Of a stretch of DNA of 64,000 nucleotides, positions 22,374 through 34,426 are shown in pieces. Every line of letters begins with the position of its first letter. Positions within the stretch are counted from its first letter, which is position 1. The notes under the pieces are model-generated. The model did no database searches, had not been told where the DNA came from, and worked only from the letters and a program-made list of their open reading frames with translations. A program made the translations under genes and the position numbers. This stretch comes from Carex sylvatica (taxonomy: Eukaryota; Streptophyta; Magnoliopsida; Poales; Cyperaceae): NCBI GenBank assembly GCA_964058845.1, contig CAXKVR010000091.1, positions 284,302-348,301 on the forward strand, given 5' to 3'.

Positions 22374-22870
22374 CACTACTACAGAACTGCAAACTTATGG
22401 TTGATACTAAATCGTACCTATCACGATAGGAACTAAGGCAGTTATGCGTGGCAGGGAAACTAAGGCACACCTTTTTTTCTATTTAGAACAATACCATCGA
22501 TTCATATAATTGGTGTATATTGGACCTAGGTTGGTGCCTTAGCTGCAAAATATCACCATCGATTCAATACAGTAAATAGTTGATGTTTATTTACCCAACA
22601 CGAACGACTCATTTAGATCAACAGTTGGTATATGTGGCCCCTGAAATGCCAATGGTTGGTTTATCTTAACCGATGTCAAAGACACATTTAAAACCAACTG
22701 GGGAACAAAATTAACCAATGTTGTAGTATTTCTAATATACACTAATGGTTGATTTGAACCAAACAATCAGTGCTAATCCCCAAGTATTTACTATTTTGCC
22801 CTTCATTACAAACACCATCGGTTACAAACAAAAACCAATGATATTGGAGGATCGGTGAAAGTGTCTTTTC
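22374..22870. mobile_element. CACTA left-end fragment
   Basis: CACTACTACAGAACTG at 22,374 has the form of a CACTA 5' terminus. The next 500 bases contain CCATCGATT, ACCAATGTT, CCATCGGTT and AACCGATG words in both orientations, as in the fragment at 14,740-15,020. No matching right end was found. It could be the left end of CACTA-1 whose body appears at 28,561, but the intervening insertions prevent proof. Confidence 0.5.
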
Positions 22871-23019
22871 TATATATACTAGTGTCTCCATTATTTTTGT
22901 AAAGTCTAAAGGAGAAAGAACACCTTTGTAAAATATTTTTTTTCTTTTTGTTCTCTTTAATTCTTGTTTAATCTTGTTTAATATTAAGAATTCAAGATTA
23001 CATGTTTTCACTTTAGAAA
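22871..23019. other. No gene seen
   Basis: Short AT-rich stretch between the CACTA fragment and the possible Gypsy LTR. Nothing recognised. Confidence 0.35.
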
Positions 23020-23440
23020 AGGGTTGCTTAGCCGTTCATGGTGGGTTCAACAATAAAAGAGATAAAAGACATGAAGAAAAATAACAATAGAGAGATGGAA
23101 GGAGTACACCTCCACGGTCTCCTCTCATTCATGCCACCTCATGCATGCGGTTCCTTGTTAAACTGCACAACTGGCATAACTTCCTGGGTGGTGGCTCTCT
23201 GGGTCGCAAGCTGACGAGGGCATTCGCATGCCTGGGACTGTGTTTGAATTGCTACATTTTATGCCTGTTTTAGCTTGAATAACACTAAAAATCTGCAATT
23301 CTCTAAAATCAAGTAAAGTAACAAAAAGGGATATGATTCTTTAGAAAATGAGTAATTGTAATTCGATAAATGGCAATAATTTAGGCCAAGTGATAGAAAA
23401 ATCACTATTTATTTTATCCCTATCACATCCCTAAGCTTAA
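23020..23440 (-). repeat. Possible Gypsy 3' end: PPT and LTR
   Basis: On the minus strand TTTAAGCTTAGGGATG (23,425-23,440) is followed by TGATAGGGATAAA. This resembles the polypurine-tract to LTR junction of Athila/Tat-type Gypsy elements, which also carry an upstream 'gaacaaag' block as seen here. The LTR would run down to about 23,020, but its far end and the partner LTR were not found. Confidence 0.35.
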
Positions 23441-25339
23441 AACTTTGTTCGCCCTGAACAAATAATTTGAGGATTTTGTTCGTCCCCGAATAAAATATGA
23501 AGGTTCTACGAGTGTACTAGATTTGATTGTTTCCAAGTGAATCTAAACAATTCGTTCCCGAGTCATAACTCACTCGGTCCACGGTTGGTTTAAATACCTA
23601 AACATCACTTTTACCGAACTATAAGACTTGCTATCTTACTTTGGATCTGGATTTACCATAAAATTGCTGACTCAAATTCTAATTTTTGTACTTGAATGAT
23701 AAACTTTTAGAAATAGAAACTTTTGCATTCATAACACAATTTTTTACTTTAATCAGAATCTTTCAAAAACAGAAATTTTAAAACCATTATGATAAGGAAA
23801 ACCATAAAGCAAATAAATATTAATTTCAACTTATGCCTTTATCCCTTCTTCGACCATACCCATAGGGTTTGAGACAAAGCTAAGTGACTAAGTGTGTTAG
23901 TGTAATGCCACATAAATCAGAATACTAAATTAAGGTATAACATAAATATATATAACCGTATTTATTTCCATTTGAAAATTAGAATAAAAAAAAAAAGGGA
24001 AACCAATCGGGGCTAACCATATTGCATGCACCCCTAACTCCTCTTTAGTGCACCCATTCATTTCAGAATCAAATAAAAACATTTTTTTTAAAACGCAGAT
24101 GATATGCATTAAACCGACTTTCTAAATAACCGACTTCCTGAATAACCGATGCCTCTTTGGATCCCCAATTAATTCGTCAGCCCAAAAGTTGTATACCCTC
24201 AAAAGTTATGATATAAGAAATATCTAATTAAATTGATAGCCTCCAAAATAATTGCCGCCTGATCAATCCGTAAGTTATCAATTTAAAAATTGTTTCCATC
24301 TATCTATATCTATATATATAGATATATCCATGATTAAACCCTCTCGTCTATATGTCTGTCTTTCTCCATTAATCCTTTACAGAAGGCTAAGAAAGAAATA
24401 AATAGAAGGTTAGATTTCTACTTTTGATAATTTTCTTCCTTTCGTAATTCATGTCGAAAGTTCAAAACTGATAAGGTAAAATAATGAATCTTATGATCAA
24501 TTACTGCTTTCTCTTATATTCGTACTTATTTGATGATAAGATATTCTCTATTTGATTTTCTTAAAAAAAATTATTTGATAAAATTCTCTTGTTAACCAGT
24601 GGAAATTCGTAATTGTTTTAAGAGTCAGTAGTTCCTCAAATTTTATGAAGGATAAAGTTTTGATTTGTTCTTGAATGATAATTATTCTTTAAACAATATA
24701 TTGTGTTGATCGATAATCACAATTGTCGGAAGTGTTTTAAATGATAATTAAATCTCATAAGTTAAATTGTTTTTAGACTCACACTGAAATGAATTGAAAA
24801 TTTTGAATTTCATCTGTTATTTTATTAGATGGTAATATTTCACCGATAACCCTAAAGATTTATTCACCGATAACCCTAAAACTATTTTTATTACAAAGAA
24901 CTATATTTTATAAACTTATCAATAATATATTGCTATTTATTATAAGAAACAAATTCCATTAAATGCCTGATCATATGGTAACAATTATATTACGTTTAGA
25001 TATTAATTAATTAAATGGCATTCGGACTGTATATATACTTAACAAGGCCAGTTTAACAACATATAAATAGAACACATGTATAAATATTAATTTAGAAACT
25101 GTGTTATATACATGGTCTAGGTCAGAGTTCTGAAGTAAGAAGTGACGTAGAGGTAGGAGGAAACTATTCCACAACAGCAGGTACGGGTTTCCTGGATATT
25201 GTCAAATTGTTACTTACCATTTTGTGTGCATTTTATTTATTTAGTTTTGGAAGTATCCTTGTTGAATCGAACGATCCCTTTGATTTGTTTAGAAATACAA
25301 TATGATTATTCGTATCAATCATGAGACTTATAAGTAGGA
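23441..25339. other. No gene seen
   Basis: AT-rich, no long ORF on either strand. The left part may be the untranslated 3' region of the Gypsy-like element. 24,300-24,330 is a short (TATA/GATA)n tract. No domain recognised. Confidence 0.4.
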
Positions 25340-26224
25340 TGTGCTGAGCATGGCATCGTGTAGTGTTACATGAAATGAACGTGTATTGTAAAAGATAAGT
25401 TAAAGAAAAGGGGCCAACATGTGTTGAACTCATGTTGGAATGTATACATTGAGTCTAGATTTGACTAGATCCCTCGATAATGTGACTGTAGGCAAAAGCA
25501 GTCCTGTCACGGGTCAAGATCTAGCGTAGGATGGATTCTCCGTCCAGTGTGACAGCTAATATCTAGCGTAGGGTGGATTTTCCGTCTAGTGAGAAAGTCT
25601 TCCGTTGTTGATTGGATTTTCCAGCGGGTTGGCGGTCTTCCAATGTTGGGTGGATTTTCCATGGGATTGACAAATGAACATATTAACGGAAAATCTTGAA
25701 ATATAACTAAAGAGGCGTGTATGTGTGTGTAATTTAAAAATGCATTAGTAAGATTGCATGTGAGAATATATTTTTAAATATCATATTTGTGTTAATAAGT
25801 CAATTTTACAAAATCCGAGACTGGAACTAAATCCCATACTGAGAGACTATTCGATCTCTCACCCGTTTTCACTTTTATGTGGATTTCAGGAAATGATGAA
25901 GCCGACGGTGAGCACAAATAGAAGGGAGGACAATCAGGAAGTCGACGAGCTGACGGCTCAAGTAGCTTTTTCTTTTTATTTTAGTTAAGACTATAAATTT
26001 TCTCTTTGAAAGTGGATACATTGATTGACATGTCATTTATCGGTTTGCTTGCCATGTTTGTCTTGATTTCATGTTGAATTTATGTTATGTACTTGAACTA
26101 CTTGTGTTATTAAAAGACTTTGTTTTATTTGAGACAAGTTGCATGAGAAATTATTATTGATAATGTATGTGATGTGCACACGCCTTACGTGTAAAAATAT
26201 GGCGGGTTGTCTCGGGGTGTGACA
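25340..26224 (+). repeat. LTR of family X, forward copy
   Basis: About 885 bp beginning TGTGCTGAGCATGGCATCG and ending CTCGGGGTGTGACA. It is followed at 26,232 by TTGGTATCAGATCC, a fit to the plant initiator-tRNA-Met primer site (TGGTATCAGA). A copy in reverse orientation lies at 27,667-28,540, and the paired ends define both boundaries. I do not recognise the family. Confidence 0.7.
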
Positions 26225-26231
26225 ACTAAGT

Positions 26232-26245
26232 TGGTATCAGATCCA
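26232..26245 (+). other. Primer-binding-site-like TGGTATCAGA
   Basis: Located eight bases after the LTR end, the normal place for a tRNA-Met primer site. It marks the sequence to the right as retroelement internal region. Confidence 0.6.
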
Positions 26246-26346
26246 GCACATACAATATCAATAACTAACCACTAAGAGAAAACGTACTAATTTCTGGTCT
26301 TTAGAAATAGAAAACTAATCGCTAGTAATACGCTACATTGTAGAAA

Positions 26347-26643
26347 ATGCATCTGGAGTTACAAGTAGGCAAACCAAAAGTGCACCGGAGAAACTATGCG
26401 ATGGTGGTGAAGAGATTAGACGGGATGTGTGATCTAGCCAGGATATCAGTCCATACGCACATCTCTACATCTAGCTTATGCTCATACCTGTCAATTGAGG
26501 TTGCAACAGGAGCTGGATTCAAGATCGTTAAAACGGGAAAGGTTCACACATTTCGTAGCAAAAACCAAGTAATTAGAGAAGAGGAACTCTACTGCCCTAA
26601 CCTCTATATCAACACCCATGATGGCTTATGGTCAGTTCTATGA
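26347..26643 (+). CDS. Hypothetical ORF in family X internal region
   Basis: A 98-codon ORF with ATG and stop, about 100 bases after the primer site. Basic N-terminal half (VGKPKVHRRNYAMVVKR). I see no gag, protease or RT motif and no zinc knuckle. It overlaps the next reading by 26 bases in another frame. It may be a degenerate gag or an unrelated short ORF. Confidence 0.25.
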   Translation: MHLELQVGKPKVHRRNYAMVVKRLDGMCDLARISVHTHISTSSLCSYLSIEVATGAGFKIVKTGKVHTFRSKNQVIREEELYCPNLYINTHDGLWSVL

Positions 26644-26893
26644 TTGGCTGAAGGAAAATAATGTTTTTCTCGACGTCCTGCACCATTGACTCAAGTTTAG
26701 GATCCCGGGACTAGAGTCTAGAGAAGCCGCATTTAAAAAGGAAGCTAATGGTACAATGGTACTTCAGCCCATTGACACCTTGCTTGATGTAAACACTAAA
26801 GACTTATTGGATGTAGAATATTCCGACACAAGTGAAGAATTAGAACCATCAGACGGAATAGGATCGGAGCTTGCTGCATTTTTGGTCATGTAG
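26618..26893 (+). pseudogene. 92-codon reading with one TGA, unknown
   Basis: From ATG at 26,618 to TAG at 26,891-26,893 the frame is open apart from a TGA at 26,687-26,689. The second half is acidic (TLLDVNTKDLLDVEYSDTSE) and looks like genuine protein composition. I do not recognise a family. It lies in the internal region of family X, where a gag would be expected; no knuckle or pol motif is seen. Confidence 0.3.
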
Positions 26894-27666
26894 AGTAAAG
26901 TATATTAGAGGGTAAAAATTAGGATGTTAAATTAAATTTCAAACGATGAAATATTTATCATGATGATTGCTTGTTTTCACTCTATGCTTTCCTTCTTAAA
27001 TTATTTACATACTTGCGCGAATCCTTTCGGAACAGATAAAATCAAGGCTAACAACATGTTTTGATTAAAAAAAAAAATTAGAAATAAATTTATTAAATAT
27101 GTTATGCATGAGGATTTCTATAAAGTTGAAAATATTTTAAATTACACTCTCTGTAGGTTTTGACCCCGATAATTTGATGAAATCTAATGATAATTTCTAG
27201 ATATACGTATTTAGGAATTGTGTGTATTCATAGTGAACATGACTTGTACCTTACAATTATTTATATTTCTTTACTTTTTCAAAACTGCAAGAAAATATAA
27301 AAAAATTCAGAAAACATAAAAATCTAAAAAAAATTCAGAAAAATGGAAAAACCAAAAAATATGCATGAAAAGATGGAGATAGAAAAATGAGTACGGAAGC
27401 CTACATAAGAATGGTTGTCAATAGGCTCAAAAGATCTCCCAAATAAAAGAACGTAAAAATATGAGTACTTCCACCTGACTTGATCTAGGGACTGGCAAAA
27501 TCCTTAGATGCATTCGGAACACATAACCTTTTGTTTGTATCTATGCGCTAGAAGGGTAAAATCGGAACAAGTGAGAAGGTGGATTTTTGCATTTAGCATT
27601 TACTTTATTTTTATTATTTTAAATATCCACATCTTTGCATTTTTACATAAGTTATGGCTTACTAAC
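26894..27666. other. AT-rich stretch between inverted LTRs
   Basis: No coding signal. A poly(A)-like region at 27,295-27,370 contains runs of 'gaaaaaaccaaaaa' type. It holds no pol domain, so the internal region between the two LTRs cannot encode a normal retroelement. Confidence 0.45.
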
Positions 27667-28540
27667 TATAACACCCCAAGACAACCCGCCACGTTTCTAC
27701 ACGAAGGCGTGTGCACATCACATACATTATCAATAATAATTTCTCATGCAACTTGTCTCAAATAAAATAAAGTCTTTTAATAACACAAGTAGTTCAAGCA
27801 CATAACATAAATTCAACATGAAATCAAGACAAACATGGCAAGCAAACCAATAAATGCCATGTCAGTCAATGTATCCACTTTCAAAGAGAAAATTTAAAGT
27901 CTTAACTAAAATAAAAATAAAAAGATACTTGAGCCGTCTGCCTTCCTGATTCGCCTCCCTTCTATTTGTGCTCACTGTCGGCTTCATTATTTCCTGGAAC
28001 CCACATAAAAGTGAAAACGGGTGAGAGATTGAACAGTCTCTCAGTACGGGATTGAGTTCCAGTCCCGAATTTTGTAAAATTGGCTTATTAACACAAATAT
28101 GATATTTAAAAATATATTCTCACATGCAATCTTACTAATGCATTTTTAAATTACACACACATACACGCCTCTTTAGTTATATTGCAAGTTTTTTCGTTAA
28201 TATGTTCATTTGCCAATCCAATAGAAAATCCATCCAACATTGGAAGACCGCCAACCCGCTGGAAAATCCAACCAACAACGAAAGACTTTCTCACTAGGCA
28301 GGAAATCCACCCTACGCTAGATATTAGCTGTTGCACTAGATGAAGAATTCACCCTACGCTAGATCTTGACCCATGACAGGACAGCTTTCGCTTACAGTCA
28401 CATTATCGAGGGGTCTGAAACCTAGACCCAATGTATACATTCCAACATGAGTTCAACACATGTTGGCCCCTTTTCTTTAACTTATCTGTTACATTACACG
28501 TTCATTTCATTTAACACTACACGATGCCATGCTCAACACA
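27667..28540 (-). repeat. LTR of family X, inverted copy
   Basis: About 874 bp, the reverse complement of 25,340-26,224 with scattered substitutions. It starts TATAACACCCCAAGACAACC (inverted LTR end) and ends GCTCAACACA. Its right edge carries a 13-base direct repeat (CATTTAACACTAC at 28,507 and 28,542) next to the CACTA-1 transposase exon, so it marks an insertion that cut CACTA-1 there. Confidence 0.75.
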
Positions 28541-28560
28541 TCATTTAACACTACATTACA

Positions 28561-29204
28561 CCTACATATGCAATGGTGTCTGGATGGAGCACTAAAGGAA
28601 AATTGGCTTGCACCCCTTGCAACAAAAACACATCTTCTCTTAGGTTGAAGCATGGACATAAAGAATGTTACATGACTCATCATCGGTTCTTACGTCGCCA
28701 CCAACCTTGGCGAAATAACAAAGATGGTTTTGATGACAATACCGAGCGCAGAATATTAACAACTGATAAATCTTTGTCGGGAGATGACATTCTTGAACAA
28801 TATAATTCTTTTGCACAGGTAAAATTTGGTAAGACTTCTGAAGGGAGGAAGGGAAAACAACCAAAAACCTTGTATAATTGGAGGAAAAAGAGCATATTTT
28901 TTGAGTTGCCTTATTGGAAAACTTTGTTGTTGCGCCATAACCTTGATGTTATGCACATAGAGAAGAACATATACGAGTCTGTTGTAGGTACTTTGATTGA
29001 TACCAAACAAAAATCTAAGGACACACTAAATGCTCGCCTTGATTTGCAAGAGTTGGGAATATGAAAAGATCTTCGTCCTCACAAAGAAGGCAACAAGTAT
29101 GTTTACTCTATAGCTCGTTATACCTTAAACAAAGAAGAAAAGGAAGCATTATGCAAGTTCTTGAAAGGAGTCAAAATGCCTGACGGATATGCATCAAATA
29201 TAAA
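28561..29204 (+). pseudogene. CACTA-1 TNP2 transposase, N-part
   Basis: The reading MVSGWSTKGKLACTPCN through FFELPYWKTLLLRHNLDVMH matches the Transposase_21 (TNP2) core of plant CACTA elements, which cuts and joins element ends in the nucleus. A TGA at 29,062-29,064 interrupts it, after which the frame continues (KDLRPHKEGNKYVYSIARY). The left side is cut by the inverted LTR near 28,560. The right side is cut at 29,204 by CACTA-2, with bases AAA as the probable left target site. The next conserved segment reappears near 33,562. Confidence 0.85.
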
Positions 29205-29508
29205 CACTACAGCAGATTCACCCTTCTGCGACCGGCCAAATGGGTCGCAGATAGGTGAAGCGCCGGTCGCAGAAGGTAGGCGCCGGTCGCAGATGAGTAA
29301 AATCGGTCGCAGAAGGTCCGGTCGCAGTTGCTCCGTCACTGATGACTGCTCTGCTGACGTCACCGGTCTCTGAAGGGTTCGGCGCCGGTCGCAGATGACC
29401 CTTCAGGGACCGATTATATCCGTCCCTGGTGCTACATGCTGACGTGGCTAGGGATCTATCAGAGACTGATTGGGCGGTCGCAGAAGTTTCCCAGATCGGT
29501 CGCGGAAG

Positions 29509-29510
<2 letters not shown>
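29205..29510. repeat. CGGTCGCAGA subterminal repeats
   Basis: At least ten copies of CGGTCGCAGA or its complement within 300 bases, in both orientations and often in 'ccggtcgcagaagg' context. The stretch is GC-rich against an AT-rich background. Likely transposase-binding sites of CACTA-2. Confidence 0.85.
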
Positions 29511-29540
<30 letters not shown>

Positions 29541-29542
<2 letters not shown>

Positions 29543-30193
29543 GAAATGTATCAGACAAATATAATATTCACAAGCAATTTTTTCAATTACAGATTTTCTT
29601 ATAGACTTGCAAGTTTTCAATTACAAGTTTTCTTAATGAAAACCTATGAATCTAATCCAATAATATTTTATTACATGCCAACGATTTAGTAGCTCAAGTA
29701 ATAGTTCACTAGAATAATTTCAATGAAGTCATGAGTTTTATTACATGCATATCAACGCTCTATTTTGACGATTTTTATAAAATATCAAATGACACTTAAA
29801 TTATATGAAAATTATTAATAATTTGTATCCTTATGAAAATTATTAATAATTTGTATCCTTATATGAAAAGCTTAAAAAGTTACCCTACCATTATATCAAA
29901 TAGTTTGGAGATATATTTGTATTTTATAAAAAAAGATTTAAATAACAAAAAATAAAAAGTGAAACTTAGATCTAAACACACTCATTCTCTTCATATATTT
30001 TTCTCCAGCGTCAATTAGTACGAAACGTAATATTCACAAGCAATTTAATTGATACGTACCAAACAATTCACAAAATAACATAAACATGAAATATCTAAAG
30101 TACTACATAACATCAAATATGAAATATCTAAAGTACTAGATAAACATCAAATATGAAATATCTCAAATACGACATAAAAACAAAATATCTAAA
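29541..30193. other. CACTA-2 3' untranslated region
   Basis: AT-rich, no ORF. It lies between the subterminal repeats and the last exon of the CACTA-2 gene. A local repeat 'catgaaatatctaaagtac' occurs about three times near 30,085-30,180. Confidence 0.5.
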
Positions 30194-32893
30194 CTAGTCA
30201 TGTCCGATATCATCCCCGCTGTCATCATGAGTATCGGGGTGCAAGGTAGAACCTCCCTGTGAGAATATAACTAAATTTTTTATGGTTCAATGTTTAGAGT
30301 TTAATGTTTAGGATTTAGGATTTAGATTTTTTAGGAGTTTACTGCTTCGTTAGTCGATTTGTCATACTTAGTGTCTTTATTGGTTGTGGATGCCCTTATT
30401 GGATTCAAACATACCCAAAAATTGAATTTCGTACCTGATGAGACGCAGAACCCGCCATGGTACGCCTCATCTCCTCCATGAATTGGTTGAGCTGTGGTTG
30501 AAGAATGCCTAACACCTGACCTGAAATTGATTCTTAGTTTTTCTCGATCTTTTTTTACTTTTTGGTTCATTACTTAAGTCTTCTACTGTTACTTCCTCAG
30601 GATCGGCCCCATCCACGAAAAGAATTGGTTCATTCAACCCATCCTCAGCACGCACTTCAAATTCGATTGGTGGGCCATCTTCCTGAAAGAACACATCTCC
30701 ATCGAACAAAATAAGCGGCCGGGATTTTCCTTTTGTCTTGACAGTAACCCACCAATCTTCTCTCTCTCGCTTCGATGAAGCGTAAGGCAGGTAATACACT
30801 TGGATCGCTTGGAAGGCAAACACGAAATGCTCGTCCTTTTTAAGAAGCCTCTTATTATTAATCTCTACTAATCCATGCTTCTTATCTACCCGCATCCCCC
30901 TATTTATATCGAACCAACGACACTTAAACAAGAAAACTTCGTTGTCCGCTCCTTTATATTCCACTCGCATAATTTCTTCAATTATGCCGAAATAATCCCT
31001 CACTGTGTCATCTCCAATATCCCCTTGAACACAGACACCGTAATTTGATGTTTTCCTATTTCTCCCGTAGGACTCGGTGTGAAATCGAAAACCTCTCACA
31101 TCGTACATGTTGTAACATTGAACTCGTCGTGTGACTGGCCCAAACGCAATTGCAGCAATCCTTTCATCTTCAATTTGACCACTAAGCGCCAAATTACGCA
31201 TCCAACTACCAAACTCTTTCAAACGAGCTTTTTCGAGACCTGCGGTGCTTATTATTGGTCTCATTTCTTTAATCTCAGTATCGAATCGCCTGCAATATTA
31301 TAAATTTAGTATCGCAATTGTGCAATGCAACTTGATAACATATGAACCATGTAGATTGTAATACGAAAAAATTCTCACGTAATGAACGGGTCGAATTCGG
31401 GGCGACAATTAGTCATGATGTAATAATGTGCCGCATTTAACTCTTTATCTGTAAGATTTTTGCTGGGAATTATTCCTATTGCACGTCCAGGGTAACTCAC
31501 AATAGGAAGACGTGGATCATTATCGACAAATCCATCGTCATCGTATCGATCTGGGCGGTACAAACGTGAAGCGACATCATCTTTAAAATATAAAGACATA
31601 AAATTAGAAGCCTCTTCGACGATATATGCCTCCACAATTGAACCCTCGACGCATGCCTTGTTAGTCACCTTTCTCTTAAGACGTTGTATAGCTCTACAAT
31701 ATCATCAAACACGTGAAATCTAATGTGAAATACACTCCAAATAATATTATAACATAGAAAGGTATAAAATACCAAGTTTAGAATGCGAACCTTTCAAACG
31801 TATACATCCAACGAAATGAAACGGGACCACAAACACGTGCTTCATAACTGAAATGAACAATTAGATGTTCCATGGAGTCAAAGAAGCCTGGCGGAAATAT
31901 TTTCTCTAACTTGCACATTGTGACGATAATGTTCTTCCCGAGCTCCTCAATATGAACCGGATCCAGTTCCCTGGCACATAGATCTCTAACAAAGTTACTA
32001 ACCTCTGTCAATGCCTCCCAAATTGGCTCAGGTAAGAAATCTCTAAATGCAACCGGTAACAACCGCTCCATGAATATATGACAGTCATGACTTTTCATTC
32101 CATTGAACGAAGCATCATCTAAGTCTACAATATTCGACAAATTCGAGACATACCCATATGGAAACTGCAAATTCTTGACCCATTCGCAAATTTCACGCCT
32201 CTGTTTTTTGTCCAAACAGTAGGTTGCGTGTGGTTTCACTAGTTTCCCCGCTTCGTTGGTGTAAAGCTCCAAAAGTGGACGATTACACAATTGTGCCATA
32301 TCGAGACGAGCCTTTGCATTGTCCTTTGTCTTCCCTTTAACATCAAGTAATGTAAATAATATATTTTTAAAGAAATTCATTTCGAGATGCATAACATCTA
32401 TGTGGTGCCGTACCAGATGATCTTTCCAATATGACAACTCCCAAAATATGCTTCTCTTCTTCCAATTGTGCGTCACACCAAAACCAGGTAAATTCTTCTT
32501 ATTTTTTGTGCCAAATATGACTTGTTCAAACGACTTGACCCGATCGAACAATTCTTGTCCACTCAAGCGTCGAGGAGGATCGTCAGTCTCGATTGTGTCC
32601 TTATTAAATGCATCTTTTTGAAATCGAAATTCATGATCATAGGGCAGCATCCTTCTGTGATCATCAAACCAACATGCTTTCCCTCCCTCCTTAAGTTGGA
32701 AAGCCTTTGTGTCTTCCATGCATACATGACAACCTAGTTTTCCCTTCGTCGACCATCCTGAGAGCATACTTAGGGCCGAATAATCACTAATTGTCCCCAT
32801 TAGGGCAGCCTTCATAGTGAAATTTTGTTTCTTGAATTTATCGTAGGCTAGCACTCCATCTTTCCATAAATTATTCAGCTCATCCACGAGAGG
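30194..32893 (-). pseudogene. CACTA-2 transposase gene, 5' truncated
   Basis: Minus-strand exons, with splice sites read from the sequence. Exon A (32,893-31,791) holds TNP2: LSGWSTKGKLGCHVCM, KKRSIFWELSYWKDHLVRHH, IDVMHLEMNFF, MKSHDCHIFMERLLP. Exon B (31,693-31,379) holds the DUF4218 end: ACVEGSIVEAYIVEEA and NAAHYYIMTNC. Exon C starts at 31,289 and holds DUF4216: YGVCVQGDIGD, VEYKGADNEVFLFKCRWFD. Two short terminal exons follow, one near 30,520-30,437 (QPQLNQFMEEMRRTMAG) and the last ending with TAG at 30,194-30,196. Exon A starts after a good acceptor (TTGTTGTGCAG), but the transposase N-terminus normally upstream is absent. The surviving exons have no internal stops, so this copy is young. 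Whether it is still expressed is unknown. Confidence 0.8.
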
Positions 32894-33560
32894 CTGCACA
32901 ACAACAACAGAGCATCACAGGTCAAGGCAAACAGGTCAAGGCAAACAGCAATAGCCAAACCCCCACAACAGAACAGAAACAACAAGGCAACCAGAACCAG
33001 AGCAGTGCAAGGAAAGCCTAGCCAAGGCAACAGGTCAGAGGGCAAACAAAACCCAGCACAGAAAAACGAACAAGCACAGCTCAAACAAGTCACAAAATCA
33101 ACAACCCAAACAAGTCACAAAATAGGTAAGGTGCTAAGGATTACCCGATTAGAGCTAGCACCGAGGAGAACAGCAAAACGACCATCAGAAAATCGAGCAC
33201 CAGACAGCACAAAGCCAGCACCAGAACGACACTAAACAGGCACCAGGACGGCAAGGGCCTTGATCAAGAATCACAATCGAAAGCTTTAAAGCTTCGATCT
33301 CTCTCTCTCAATCAACGAAAACCAGAAAATAGAGGGGAATAGGGCAAAAATCTCAGCACATGAGCACAAATAAACAACAAGCAAACAAGCCAGGTGGGAA
33401 AATAATAATACCTTCTGGGAAAAAGGGGATCGGTGGTCAAGCGGTCCGTAGCAGGTGGTCGGTGGACAGTGATTGGTGGTCGGTGGAGAGGAGAAGATCG
33501 AGAATGACAGGGTCGAACGGAGAGGAGAAGAGATCGAGGAGATGATCGGTGGTCGAGCGG
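32894..33560 (-). other. Leader and intron-like region upstream of CACTA-2 gene
   Basis: On the minus strand this reads as a pyrimidine-rich, GC-richer leader (many TCTCC, ACCACCGATC words, 33,420-33,560). It is followed by a T/G-rich stretch (repeated 'ttgaccTGTT', 'CTGGTGCTGG') that ends in the splice acceptor TTGTTGTGCAG before exon A. A possible donor AAG|GTATTATT lies near 33,412. It looks like a 5' UTR plus first intron, possibly of foreign origin. Long Pro/Ser or Leu readings here are compositional. Confidence 0.4.
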
Positions 33561-33561
33561 A

Positions 33562-34254
33562 GAAGAGATCGAGGAAATTAACGAATTGGACGAATTGAGC
33601 TGCCAAATAGTAAATATTCTTTGCAAACTTGAGCAGATTTTCCCTCCGGCGTTTTTCGATATCATGGTACACCTACCAATTCATCTGGAAAATGAGGCTA
33701 AGTTGGCTGGGCCTGTGATGTATCGATGGATGTATCCAGTTGAATGATTCTTGCGAACATTAAAAGGTTATGTGAATAATAAAGCTCACCTGGAGGGATC
33801 TATAGCTGAAGGCTATATAATCGAGGAGTGCATGACATTTTGTACACATTTTATGAAGGATGTTGATACTAAACTGAATCGTCCATAACGTCACGTGGAT
33901 GTACCACGAACTGAGCCATCATTCGAATTAGGCTTGTTTGGCTCGGTGGAAAGTGACCAAGAAGGCTTTCATCTGGTTACATTCGACAAAGATGAGCTAC
34001 ATCAAGCACATTATTATGTGTTGACCAATTGTGAAGGAATGTCTTCTTGGATAGAGTAAGTCAATTTATTTATCTTGATATTTCATAACTACCACTTATT
34101 ATGCTTCTAAACTACATTATAATGTAATTGTATTTCTTTTTATATTATTTTCAGCAAACACAAGCAAGAACTTAAAAACGTGAGATCAGGCAGTATAGAA
34201 AATCAACATAAGAAAGGCTTTGGTAAATGGTTTCAGAACCAAATACGATTATCT
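33562..34254 (+). pseudogene. CACTA-1 DUF4218 exons
   Basis: Continuation of CACTA-1. The reading EINELDELSCQIVNILCKL then FPPAFFDIMVHLPIHLENE and GPVMYRWMYPVE matches the C-terminal TNP2/DUF4218 region, with in-frame stops (after PVE near 33,745 and after LNRP near 33,886). The exon ends at a GTAAGT donor (34,055). The next exon starts at 34,155 (KHKQELKNVRSG, GFGKWFQNQI) and ends near 34,254 at GTTCAA. The intron after it received the LINE. Confidence 0.75.
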
Positions 34255-34426
34255 GTTCAACTAATTTTCAAACATGTGATGATATTTTAATTATTAACAG
34301 ATATATGTTCTACTAGTTGGAATGCTCATTTTCACAATTCAGGGGCATATTCTTTACCTAGGATTCAATCTGATCATAATCCGATCATAATCCGATCATA
34401 GGCAACACCAAGAGGGATTTTCTGAT

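Larger units (their letters stand above)
29205..33560 (-). mobile_element. CACTA-2, one end preserved
   Basis: CACTACAGCAGATTC at 29,205 is a CACTA terminus, followed to 29,510 by subterminal repeats built on CGGTCGCAGA and TCTGCGACCG. A poly(T) run lies at 29,511-29,540. Its transposase gene lies on the minus strand at 30,194-32,893. The opposite terminus is missing: the element runs into CACTA-1 sequence near 33,560 without a TAGTG end. About 60 residues' worth of the CACTA-1 transposase are also lost at that junction, so a deletion removed both. Confidence 0.75.
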
